From Melastoma dodecandrum (lineage: Eukaryota; Streptophyta; Magnoliopsida; Myrtales; Melastomataceae): DNA of 64,000 nt. Under the pieces are notes generated by a model, which searched no databases, was not told where the DNA came from, and worked only from the letters and a program-made list of their open reading frames with translations. A program made the translations under genes and the position numbers. The stretch lies in NCBI GenBank assembly GCA_029817715.1, contig JARUPY010000154.1:3127501-3191500 (forward strand), read 5' to 3'. This document shows, piece after piece, positions 12,013 through 21,120 of the stretch; the stretch's first letter is position 1, and each line of letters starts with the position of its first letter.

Positions 12013-12741
12013 CTATATGCCTTTGCAACCCGGGAGATCGATCCATTGGAGCTGGATCTCGACCTCGCCGCACTCTACGTTCCGAAGCCTCAGGCACATG
12101 TCTTGCACGGCCTTCCCTTGGTTACAGACGATGCAGCTCTCCTCGGAGAGACAGTTGTCTCGCCCCGGCTGTATCCGGGTCACCACCGTCCCGTTCGGGA
12201 AGCAGTGGAGGTCCATCTTCAACGCGTCGATGAAGGGCCTTATGTCGAACTCAGCCTCGCCCATCTTGTCGTCCTTGGTGAAGGTGTCGTGGTCGTAAAC
12301 GGTCTGCCCAAACACGGGGACAATGAATGAGAAAAACTCAGGTTGCCCATGATTACATACATCGACATCGACAGGCCTAACCGAATCCAGCTATCTGATC
12401 GCCATTTACCAGCTTGACGGAGAGGCTTGGGTCGGAAACGGAGAGGGTGAGGTCTTCCTTCCACTCGGGATTGACGTCCTTCTTGATTACCCTAGTCTTC
12501 AGTCTCTGCGAAAAAACCGCGTCTATCCAAATCAGGCACACAAACTAACCTCCCATGCATTGTTCATGCGACGAGGAAGACAACAAGGACCGACCTGGCT
12601 GCCCATCTTGACAACGACGTAGGGATCGCTGGAGTTAACATCCCTGACGGCGAGGTTAACCCCACGCTTGACATGGATCCTAAGGAGACCCAACAAGCTC
12701 TCCATCAGGGATGCTTTGGTGGGTTGCGTCCCCTCTGCCAT
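12013..12741 (-). CDS. Small C2-domain protein of the CAR/GAP family
   Basis: Single-C2-domain peripheral membrane protein. Arabidopsis CAR proteins bind anionic phospholipid in a calcium-dependent way and bring ABA receptors to the plasma membrane. Exons 12595-12741, 12410-12505 and 12013-12303 are in phase and give 177 residues, a typical length. The first exon holds LLRIHVKRGVNLAVRDVNSS and the aspartates of calcium loop 1 (RDVNSSDPYV). The second gives TRVIKKDVNPEWKEDLTLS. The third holds loop 3 (YDHDTFTKDD) and the CAR-specific insertion MGEAEFDIRPFIDALK. The position next to TOC64 matches At3g17980 next to At3g17970 as I remember it. Confidence 0.93.
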
Positions 12742-13419
12742 TTATCCGCCTCCGTGCGAAATCACCACCCCTCCACACCTCTACACCAAAGAGAAAAAAA
12801 AAACTCCAGCCAAATTTGACTAACAAGAAGAACGAAGAACAACGAAATCACACAGAACAAGAACAGGTGTTGGGGATTGCAGTGCTACGTTGCGGGAATG
12901 ATCAAATGACGAGATGACGAATTTTTCTAGGGGGTGGGGGTGGGGGGAAAACATGGGGACAAACCTACTCCGAGGATTAAGGAAGGGAGAAACCAGAAAC
13001 GAAACGTCAGGATCAAACGCTTCTTCTCCTTCCCTGTCTTTTCTAATCTTCGGTTATTAAGCACTCCAAAAAAAAATCTGTTCTCTCCATCCTTAATATG
13101 TCGGAAATGATTAATTGAGTAGCTGGAAGTTTGAACAAAGGTTGTCCGAAATTCGGGGGGAATTTAGGATAAAACAACGACGTTGGGCCTCCATCAAAGC
13201 CCAATGCAGGCCCAATTGTCAGGACCGGCCGCTAATAATTTCAAAGCTCGTCAAAATTTAAGCAGACAAAAACCAAGCCGCGAGCAGCTGCGGCCACGAC
13301 GAAGCCTCGAGAGCTGACCCGTTGCCAATGACGTGTCTGTTCCACCGTTGCCATTGCTGATGGAAAAGGTTCATGGCTGTGGCGTATAGATGCGAGTGGA
13401 TCTCGGAATGGTGCATGGA
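12742..13419. other. C2-gene promoter region with site II motifs
   Basis: No gene seen. TGGGCC at 13184-13189, AGCCCA at 13198-13203 and GGCCCA at 13209-13214 form a site II cluster about 450 bases upstream of the C2 gene and about 200 bases beyond the TOC64 stop. A G-rich run is at about 12930-12947. Confidence 0.4.
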
Positions 13420-16400
13420 CTACTGAAACAGCTTCCCGAGTCTTTCAGCAGAAAGGGACGCCCTTTTGTTCGTCGGCTCAAGAACAAGAGCGTATCTGAA
13501 ATCTGCAGGAAGAAGGCAAAACCAACCATCAGTGTTTGCCAAAAAGCGAGCTGACAATACTCATAACATAGATGCCGTTATACATTCTGTGACGTACCTT
13601 CAATTGCTTCTTTGTAGTATCCAAGCATCTCTCTAGCTGTACCTCTTCGTAGGTAGGCCTTAACGTTCTGAGAAATGGGTAAAAGCTTAAGTCAGGGATT
13701 GCTGGGATCATCGGTCCCGTAACAAAATCACTATATCATGACAGTGCTGTTCTGGAAGACTTTTGAACTACGAACGAAGAGAACTTCAAACAAAGAGCAA
13801 GCATGGTATGATAGAGGCAACTGTAAATATTGACCTACTGAGGAGAACATAATAGATGGTTTTTAGCAAAGGTTGGAGCGAGAAGGCGCTTACCTTCTTA
13901 TCGAGATTGATGGCTTTACTACAGTCTGCCTCAGCTTGAAGAAAGCTAGAAAGAAAGAAATATATTGGTATTATCCAGAGTTAGACAATTCAAACTAACA
14001 GCAGCATTAGGCTCGGAATTTCGAAATGTTGACTGGGTACCTTCCCAATTCCAAATATACTGCTGCCCTGTTGCTGTAGTATGTGGCACTAGTGCCATTC
14101 AATTTGATAGCCTCAGTGTAAAACCCAATCGCCTTCTGCCACTGTTTTTCTTTGAACGCTTGGTTTCCCTGCGAAAAAGGTAAGAACACAATCACTCATC
14201 CGCTACCAAAAGGCCAATTACGAAGCTATGCAGGATCACTGCTAGGGAAGGGTATGACTGAAAATAGGAAAATACACAACTCAAATGCTATGGCGCGAGA
14301 GGACGCGGACCTTCTCTTTAGCTTGTTCAGCAGATTCTTCTCGAGTGATGGTGTTTGCAGATGATTTGGTCTTGCTGGAGATTTCGGCCAGTTCGATCAA
14401 GGTGGCATACATTGACCGAACAGTATCGAGGAGAAATCTATCCCCGCCATGTCTTGCTATAAAAGACACAGACACCGGGCACCTATCATGATATCCCAGA
14501 GGAAGTGTGGCCTGAAATCAAGATAAGGGCATTTAAACAGGTGTGAGTATAAAACGTCCGTCAGAAAAAAAAAACCCTAAACATTTGTCGGTACGCATGC
14601 TAGCACAGTGTTCAGAGTTCGAGCGCAGAGAAAGAGAAAACCTGACAGCAGCCAGACACACTGGCAATGCTCAACAAACTTGAGGCACGGCCCTTAAAAT
14701 CTTCAGAATGTAGTTCTTTACTGCCAACTTTTGGAGGTGGATCGGCAACAGTGGGAATCACAAGAATTCCATCGTCCTAAATGATTGTGCACGTATGAGG
14801 ATGGGAAGAAAAGCAAACGCAACCAGTCCTTCGGTGAAACCGGCATGAAAGAGATTCCACCTAGCATGTGACTAATGCAGCATCATGAAAATACCTTTGC
14901 TTGCCAATTGGCATTTAAAATTACAGAAACTGATAATCGTTGTACACTGCATGGAGAGTTCCACAGAAAAGACCTCACAACATGCAATTAATAAAAGAAC
15001 AATAGAAAGAGACCTTTAAAAGACCGCTTAGAGCTGATCGAAGCGCATTCCGAACCAATATGGAGTTCTCAACTTCCATATCTGCCATCTCAGGCAAGTG
15101 ACTTGATTGTGTGGAGATCACGGAATCAAGTGCAGGCTTCACCTCATCTATCCAGTCCCCGTGATTCTGCTTAAACTCTTCCCTGAGTTGAATAAACAAA
15201 TGAACAATGGCATGAATGTAGACATTACAGGGAATGGTATTATAAAAATGGCAGGTAAACATTATGAAAATGGTGTAAGAACATAATTTCATTGTAACAT
15301 TTTCAACAAAAAAAAAAAGACCAGGGGGGAATGAATAGCCAGCCAAAAGAACCATCACTTAAAAAAGTTGCTTGTAATAGCACTAGACAGCTATATTAGC
15401 TGTCTTCCACCTATCCCTATGCAGAAGGCCCAGAAATCATCACTGATAATGAAATTATCACTGATAATGAAATTATCATAAAGTGATTTTCTATGGCAAA
15501 ACTCAGGTGATTCTGGAGACCCCTGGATTACATAATTGACCCAGCCATTCAGCTACAAGCTCCCGCATGGAGAAAGATAAAAAAAAAAAGAACATCTGGC
15601 ATTGACTAGGAAAGAAATGCTGTTTGAATAGGCATGCCTACCTTTGAAGTACTTGCCCAATTTCTGCGATATCCTTTAGAAAAGAGCTTTTCAAATCACC
15701 ATTGCTTTTCTTGTTATGAAATGCTTTCAAACTCAGAATCTTGGATCTGCAAAATTCCCCCAGATTTTCGTGTCTGAGGACTTGCCCTGAGAAGATATAC
15801 CATAATCAGACATTGCAACACAGAAAAATAGACAGGAACATCAACACCCAGTTATAATGAGCTCACTTCCATAAAGCTTCTCAGTTGATTTAACAACCAC
15901 CTGAACCACCCTGTCTATCGGGACCTTCAAAAGCTGAAAACAATCATCAGCTATTATCATTTGTCGAGGATTACGTTCAGCTGAAAATGGAATTTGCAGC
16001 AACACATGGCCAACACGTCGTAGAACGTCAGGGTCCTTTGCAAACCACCCTACATGTAGCAGCTTTCTTTATTGGGCTATGAAGTGACAAACTGACCCGA
16101 GAGATAATATATCCAAACGACTAAAACGATCCAGTGTTAACATACATACCGACAGCATCCAAACTGCTGGATATGGGTAAAATCCCCACGTTTGACACCA
16201 CTCCACGGGAAGATCGGAAACCAAGAATGCCACAATATGCTGCTGGAACTCTAACTCCGCCAACAGTGTCAATGCCTGAGACAAAGCGATGCAATCATTC
16301 ATGAGATTTTTCAGAAGGAAAACAGTAGCTTCTCCTTACCTATATATAGTTATTATTATATTTCATAAGGATATACTGGAGGAACAGGCCTTTTCTAAAG

Positions 16401-17288
16401 GCCAGCTTATATGCACAATGTGCATAAGCTGACTTTGGAAGATGAACACGCCAAAAAGCGAGCCATGTTGATTACCCAAAGAAAAGTCCACCAGGTTGGC
16501 AGCGACAACAACAGCAGCTCCACTACAAGGTCCACCTGGAACACGATCCTGAGCTGCGGGATTTGTTGGGGAGCCATGATGTTTATTTTCCCCACTTAAA
16601 CTACGAAATCACAAAAAACATACAATTAAAGCAATTTCCAGATTGCATACATATACAAAAGAGGCACTGAGTATAAACCCAAGAATCCATTTCGTTGATA
16701 CATACCCGAATGCAAATTCATTGACAACAGTCCTCCCAACACAGGTAGCACCTCCCTCTACGAGCACAGAAACAACTGTAGCTGTCCGTGTAGCAGGCTC
16801 ATGCGTCCTCGCCCAATCCAAGCTCCCAAAACCAGTCACATGTCCCTCCACATCAAAACTGAAAGCCCAAAATCACAGCACACAAAATTCAATCTTGCTA
16901 CCCCAAATTAAGAGCACCAAGAAATCCAAGCAGAAAGCCCCCACAATTCAACCCCGCCCGCCCAAACTGCCCCAAAACCCTAAAGTAACAAAACCCCAGT
17001 ACAAAAAACCAAGCTTCCGCCCCCCCCCCCCTAAAATTCATCTCCCTTTCACAGACGCAAATCAAAGGGAGAGAAATAGAACAGTTACACGTCGGAGACA
17101 GCGAAGGTGAGGGCGGTGAGCGGGTGGGGAGCCTTGGGAGGAGCCGGCTGCGGAGGGGGGAGAAGACGGAACTTCTCGACGAAGGCACCAAAGTCTTCCC
17201 CGACCCGCTTGAGCTTCTTAGTCAAGAGGACTATGCCGGCGATCCCGAGGCCGAGGAGCACCCAGAGATTGGCCGACTGGGCGCCCAT
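13420..17288 (-). CDS. TOC64: TOC64/OEP64 outer-envelope amidase-like TPR receptor
   Basis: Docking receptor on the chloroplast (or mitochondrial) outer membrane that recruits Hsp90-bound preproteins through its TPR domain. The gene has about a dozen exons. Clear ones are 17089-17288 (N-terminal anchor, ANLWVLLGLGIAGIVLLTKK), 16706-16858, 16476-16600, one ending at 16275, exons near 15780-16060, and the TPR exons between 13420 and 14500. The amidase-like region contains VPGGPCSGAAVVVAANLVDF; the serine nucleophile of the GGSSGGS amidase signature is replaced by alanine, as known for TOC64. The TPR region reads GNQAFKEKQWQKAIGFYTEA, then TYYSNRAAVYLELG, then NVKAYLRRGTAREMLGYYKE, and ends RLGKLFQ. 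Together these look intact. An 18-base tandem duplication lies in an intron at 15439-15474. Confidence 0.93.
15439..15474. repeat. 18-base tandem duplication in a TOC64 intron
   Basis: The unit atcactgataatgaaatt occurs twice, head to tail, with no mismatch. It lies between recognisable TOC64 exons and does not touch coding sequence. Confidence 0.85.
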
Positions 17289-17489
17289 CTCCAATCCCTT
17301 GCCGAGATTGATCGGCAGAGGAGAACGAAGAAGAACGAGAAGAGGAGGATAAGTCGGTCGGTAGGAAGAAGGACAACGGACAAAAGCAAGGGGGAAGACA
17401 GAGTAGGGCGGAAGGTTTATGTATGTCCCGGTACGAGGAAGTTGTCTGAGTTCTTCTGGCCAGCTGTTGGGGTCGAATTCATTGAACAA

Positions 17490-17683
17490 ATCCCACATCG
17501 TGAGACAAATAAAAAGTGGTAGTCTGTTAAGTAGCCTAAACTGGAAGCGTCCACTCGCGACCTTACTTGCACAGGATCTGTTCTATCGACCAAGTCCCTT
17601 AGCGGGTCGGGTTGTGGCCGCAGAGGATCGTTTCCGGTGGGCTCTCCGGCCTTTCTGGGATGGAAGCTGAGGCTGTCTGACAA
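17490..17683 (+). ncRNA. U3 snoRNA-like gene or pseudogene with USE promoter
   Basis: The transcript would begin near 17557. Positions 17558-17587 closely match the 5' domain of plant U3 snoRNA as I remember it, including ACAGGATCTGTTCTAT, which carries the box A' and pre-rRNA-pairing region. Upstream, 17490-17500 is an exact copy of the plant snRNA upstream element RTCCCACATCG, about 67 bases before the predicted start, the spacing expected for U3. GTCTGA at 17675-17680 matches the 3' box D. Against an active gene: the -30 region (TTAAGTA) is a poor TATA box, I cannot find a clean box C (TGATGA), and the span of about 127 bases is well short of the roughly 215 bases usual for plant U3. It is probably an internally shortened or decayed copy. 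It is divergent from TOC64. Confidence 0.5.
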
Positions 17684-17904
17684 ACCCCTAACTAAATCCA
17701 AATCTCCGTTTTGCCCAGGCATTACTATTGATGGGCCCTGACCGGTAGGCCAACTTTGGGGAACAGCGCGCGGCTTTTGCATGAATCATCATCATATGCA
17801 CTGTTTCTTGTATCTATACTTTCGACTTGTTTCAATTTTATCCTGCTTATCTTAGTCTCTAGGTTAACTTTCCCAGACAATAAGAAAATTAATTCTTCTT
17901 AAGC

Positions 17905-17917
17905 GGCTCTGATACCA
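17905..17917 (-). promoter_or_regulatory. Initiator tRNA-Met primer-binding site
   Basis: TGGTATCAGAGCC on the minus strand is the 13-base complement of the 3' end of plant initiator tRNA-Met, the primer for minus-strand DNA synthesis in caulimovirids. It lies about 560 bases downstream of the predicted RNA start, a normal leader distance for the family. The motif is also used by some LTR retrotransposons; the neighbouring genes make the viral reading much more likely. Confidence 0.85.
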
Positions 17918-17940
17918 ATAAACTAAACCAGATATCGAAC

Positions 17941-18294
17941 TTAAGAAGATTTTCTTTGTTGTCTTTGTCGCCGGCGTTCTGCCAACCTCCAATACTCGTT
18001 TGAGTACCTCGAACTTGCCGCAAACCCAAGATTGGATTTACCTTCAAGGAAATATTCCTCAAATTCACTCTGCAAGAGAGTCAGCTCTTCTAATTTTTTA
18101 GAATAGCTATCTACAAGTTCAGTCAGCTGCTGGATTTGCGCTGAGATACTTGCCAATCGATCTACTACAGTGTTTAGAAGTCCAGTAGCAGAATCCTTGC
18201 CCACACCGTGATCCAAATGTAGGAGCTCGGGATTTGGACAATCAGTCATAAGACTCTTGCTTTCGCAACCGTCGTGCTGTTGCACCACCTTCAC
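17941..18294 (-). CDS. Leader-region coiled-coil frame, virion-associated-protein-like
   Basis: Open frame of 117 codons between the viral promoter and the primer site. It opens after a stop at 18307-18309 and has no ATG at its head; the first in-frame ATG is near 18249. The encoded peptide has a central heptad-like region (about residues 40-75, rich in Leu, Ile, Glu and Ser) and a strongly basic tail with arginine and glutamine. A coiled coil followed by a basic tail is the general plan of caulimovirid virion-associated proteins, but I cannot show homology. Non-AUG starts and spliced leaders are known in the family. It could also be a chance frame, though its composition argues against that. 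Confidence 0.45.
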   Translation of the reverse strand: MKVVQQHDGCESKSLMTDCPNPELLHLDHGVGKDSATGLLNTVVDRLASISAQIQQLTELVDSYSKKLEELTLLQSEFEEYFLEGKSNLGFAASSRYSNEYWRLAERRRQRQQRKSS

Positions 18295-18503
18295 AATCTT
18301 ATTAGATTATGACGATTATCATAAACTACACAGCGGAAAGTTTATCATACCTTAACTCAGTGGGTTGCTCAGGGGGTTCACCAAGCTTCCGCGACAATAG
18401 AGATCCAAGAGAAGCACAATTCTCAAACTAGAGAATTCAGCGAACGTATCCGCAAACTGGAGAGGCTCTTCTGTGTCGTTCCAATGCCCTTACACTGAGG
18501 GTC

Positions 18504-18510
18504 TTATATA
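18504..18510 (-). promoter_or_regulatory. Viral TATA box (pregenomic RNA promoter)
   Basis: CTATATAAGACCC on the minus strand, about 340 bases after the end of the last long frame, resembles the TATA region of caulimovirid full-length transcript promoters. RNA would start near 18,478. A second weaker TATA-like stretch (GTATATATTC) is near 18,745. Activity cannot be judged from sequence. Confidence 0.6.
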
Positions 18511-18846
18511 GACACTCCTCATCCAAGGTTTCAGCCCAAAGCTATACTCCCTGCAAGGTTCTTGATCCTTCGATCTGACCTTCCGTTAGTTTTAACCAAT
18601 GTTGATTAATTCTAACCACCTTACTCTTGATTCCTTAAGGTATTCGGAGAGCGATTCAGAGATTTTCTTACTCAGAGTTTTTGAGAGAGAATTTCTCTAT
18701 TCGATTCGCCTCCCCAAATGAAGTAGAGGGCTTGTGAATATATACACAAAGGAGCTGGTGCCTATGCACTGTTTGCCAGCTCAAAAGAAAAAGGAATCTT
18801 AACTGTTGCTAGAGTTAGTGGGGTCCTACTGACCGACAAAAATGTC

Positions 18847-21120
18847 CTAGTCTAACTTTATACAGTTATCTTCTCCCGTCTGCATTGGCTTGCTGTTCTG
18901 GGAGACTCCTTCACTGTCGTTGGCTCTTAAAGTTCCGCCAACTCCTTCTTTTTCTGAGAGTCCCGGTGGGTCTTGGACAGCATTAAGAATTTGCTGGACT
19001 CTCTCTGCATTATGCTCAATTTGCTGATTTAAGGTCTTGTCGGTGAAATCAGCAATCTTGCTCCAAACCTCAAAGGTGTCGGTTCGGAGGTGCAGCTCAG
19101 AGTTCTCTTTCCTCCAGAAGCTATCTAGAAGGTCGAGCATTCTCTGCCATCCTCGGTCTCCTGCTTGTTCGTCGATGAAGCTTAAGTTTGACCGAAGAAT
19201 CGTGACGGTGATCACACCATCACAGAGCACGTAGTATTCGTCCTTGCGGGCTAACACATGCTCTAGCACGTCTTTAAGGAACTCAACTTTTATGGCTTTT
19301 CGGACAGTCTTGTCCTTGTAGTATTTCCGCCATAACCCTCTCTGATCGAGGTCTTGTTTATGAGGTTCCGTCATACGTCTACTCTCACATGGATGGATGT
19401 CCCATACTTGCAGATTTTGAAGTATTACCTTCCCATACTGCGGATGGTCTTCTTCCTCCATCATTGTGCTAGTAATCAACGCCGTGGCATACTTTGGTCC
19501 GTAGCCTAGGCATCCGAGTATATACCTTACCAACGTAGGCAGCGGTTCCATACATTCTGGTTCTGATCTGTCGATCTCCAGCATGTCAACAAACCCAGCA
19601 TACACATAAGGCGCTGCTACTCCCACCATATCTGAGTGAATTCTCAGAGACGGCCACTTCCCCGATATCCAGTGTAGATACGGTTGAAGCACAGTGTTTT
19701 CCTCAAGAGAGGATTCACTCATGTCTACTGTTACCATTGGGACGTCATATTCTCTAACTTCTCCCGGTATTATAGACATTGTTGTGGAGAATATCTGCTG
19801 TCTTTCTTTCTCAAATCGAGACAGCTCCTCCTCACCTGAAGTCATAACCGATAGTTTAAACTCCAGATCTTTGATGTACTCAACGGTCTTTCTTGCGAAA
19901 AACTCAATCTGGCGTTTTTCATCATGCTTAATGCCAGCCATGAGTCCTCCACAGACCACTGCCGCATCCCAACTTAGGGATTCGTCCTCAAATGAGTCTT
20001 CATCAAAAAACCAGGATCCTTCCAGATCCTCTTGGGTTTTCCCAACATGGCCTTTGCCATCGTGGTTCTTACCCCCGTGACTGCTGTCACCAGACTCCTT
20101 GACTGAGTCTTTCACAGGAATTACTTCCTCAAGGCTTTCTTTCTTTTCCAGATTACCTTCCAATGCTGCGTAAGCACTTCCGAAGTCGAAGTACTGCTCA
20201 CACTCCATTGCAGCCGCTTCCTCTGGTTCTTCCCTAGGTTCAGGGTCTACCACTTGGATTGGCTCGCCAATCAAGGCCTTAAACTTAGCCTCTTCCTCAG
20301 CATACTGTGTTTCCATATCCTCTTTCTGTTCCTCCTTGCTTTGTAACAAAGCCTTGTAGGATTTCACAGCTTGATTAATGGAAATTTTCTGCTCTTTGGC
20401 TAAGTGGTTTCGGCAGTAATTGAACTGCTCCATGGTCAATGGAGACCACCAAGGTTCTTCAACCCTTCCGTCCTTCTTAGGACCATCCTTTGCAGAATCA
20501 TCCCCTTTGGGACCAGAAGATCTAAGCCTCTTGACTTTCCTCTTCTTCCCGGCCTTCTCTTCTGACTCAGCTTTTGCTTTGTCTTTCAGATCTGCCGTTT
20601 TCACATCTCTTCTGGAGTTTTCCTCCTTCAGATCTGTCGTCTTCTTTTGAAGATCTTCCTTCACATATCCTTTAGAGTTGGTGTTACCCTTCTCCTTCAG
20701 ATCTGTCTTTCCCTTCTGGGAAACTCTCACTTTCTCTTTAGGATCGGTTTTTACCTTTCCCTTAGATCCAGCCATCCCCTTCTGGGATTCTTTCGCTTTT
20801 CCCTTAGATCTGGCTTCTGCCTCCTTAGGATTAGCCATCTCCTTCTGGAGATCTTGTTTCGCTTTACTTTCGGAGTCAGCTTTTGCTTTCTCCTTAAGTT
20901 CAGCCTTCCCCTTCTGGGAATCCGCAGTTTTCAGCTTCTTAGGACACTCATAAGAGCGGTGCCCGAGTTGCTTACACTGCCAGCAAAGCACTGCTGCCTT
21001 TGTTCCTGAAACAGAACCAGCATCACTATGCTCACCATCTCCCTTGTTAGGACATACCTTTCGGGAATGTCCCTCCTTCTTGCATCCCCAGCATATCTTT
21101 CTCTTTGCAGCAGGATCCAT
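18847..21120 (-). CDS. Third viral frame: double zinc-knuckle protein of unknown role
   Basis: About 757 codons from the ATG at 21120, overlapping the end of the polymerase frame by 74 bases in another phase. Residues 10-23 and 46-59 each form a CX2CX4HX4C zinc knuckle. Residues about 65-220 are very rich in Lys, Glu, Ser and Asp and consist of degenerate repeats (see the repeat entry). An acidic, serine-rich middle follows. A compact C-terminal domain of about 300 residues with several Trp, Tyr and Cys has no family I recognise. By position it takes the place of the transactivator/inclusion-body gene, but I see no transactivator motif. It is uninterrupted. It may be a nucleic-acid-binding, translational or inclusion-body protein; this is inference only. 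Confidence 0.7.
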   Translation of the reverse strand: MDPAAKRKICWGCKKEGHSRKVCPNKGDGEHSDAGSVSGTKAAVLCWQCKQLGHRSYECPKKLKTADSQKGKAELKEKAKADSESKAKQDLQKEMANPKEAEARSKGKAKESQKGMAGSKGKVKTDPKEKVRVSQKGKTDLKEKGNTNSKGYVKEDLQKKTTDLKEENSRRDVKTADLKDKAKAESEEKAGKKRKVKRLRSSGPKGDDSAKDGPKKDGRVEEPWWSPLTMEQFNYCRNHLAKEQKISINQAVKSYKALLQSKEEQKEDMETQYAEEEAKFKALIGEPIQVVDPEPREEPEEAAAMECEQYFDFGSAYAALEGNLEKKESLEEVIPVKDSVKESGDSSHGGKNHDGKGHVGKTQEDLEGSWFFDEDSFEDESLSWDAAVVCGGLMAGIKHDEKRQIEFFARKTVEYIKDLEFKLSVMTSGEEELSRFEKERQQIFSTTMSIIPGEVREYDVPMVTVDMSESSLEENTVLQPYLHWISGKWPSLRIHSDMVGVAAPYVYAGFVDMLEIDRSEPECMEPLPTLVRYILGCLGYGPKYATALITSTMMEEEDHPQYGKVILQNLQVWDIHPCESRRMTEPHKQDLDQRGLWRKYYKDKTVRKAIKVEFLKDVLEHVLARKDEYYVLCDGVITVTILRSNLSFIDEQAGDRGWQRMLDLLDSFWRKENSELHLRTDTFEVWSKIADFTDKTLNQQIEHNAERVQQILNAVQDPPGLSEKEGVGGTLRANDSEGVSQNSKPMQTGEDNCIKLD
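20540..20935 (-). repeat. Degenerate Lys/Glu coding repeats in viral frame 3
   Basis: Units of roughly 30-45 bases encode variants of Ser-Lys-Gly-Lys and Asp-Leu-Lys-Glu-Lys. At DNA level, CCCTTCTGGGA- and CTTTCGCTT-like words recur on the plus strand. The pattern looks like repeated slippage followed by divergence, with reading phase kept. Confidence 0.6.

Noticed and set aside
16643..17110. 155-codon plus-strand frame across TOC64 exon 2 and intron 1
   Set aside because: Antisense to coding exon and a low-complexity intron.
17417..17782. 121-codon minus-strand frame upstream of TOC64
   Set aside because: It lies opposite the U3-like locus and its promoter element; composition is like translated non-coding DNA and no homologue comes to mind.
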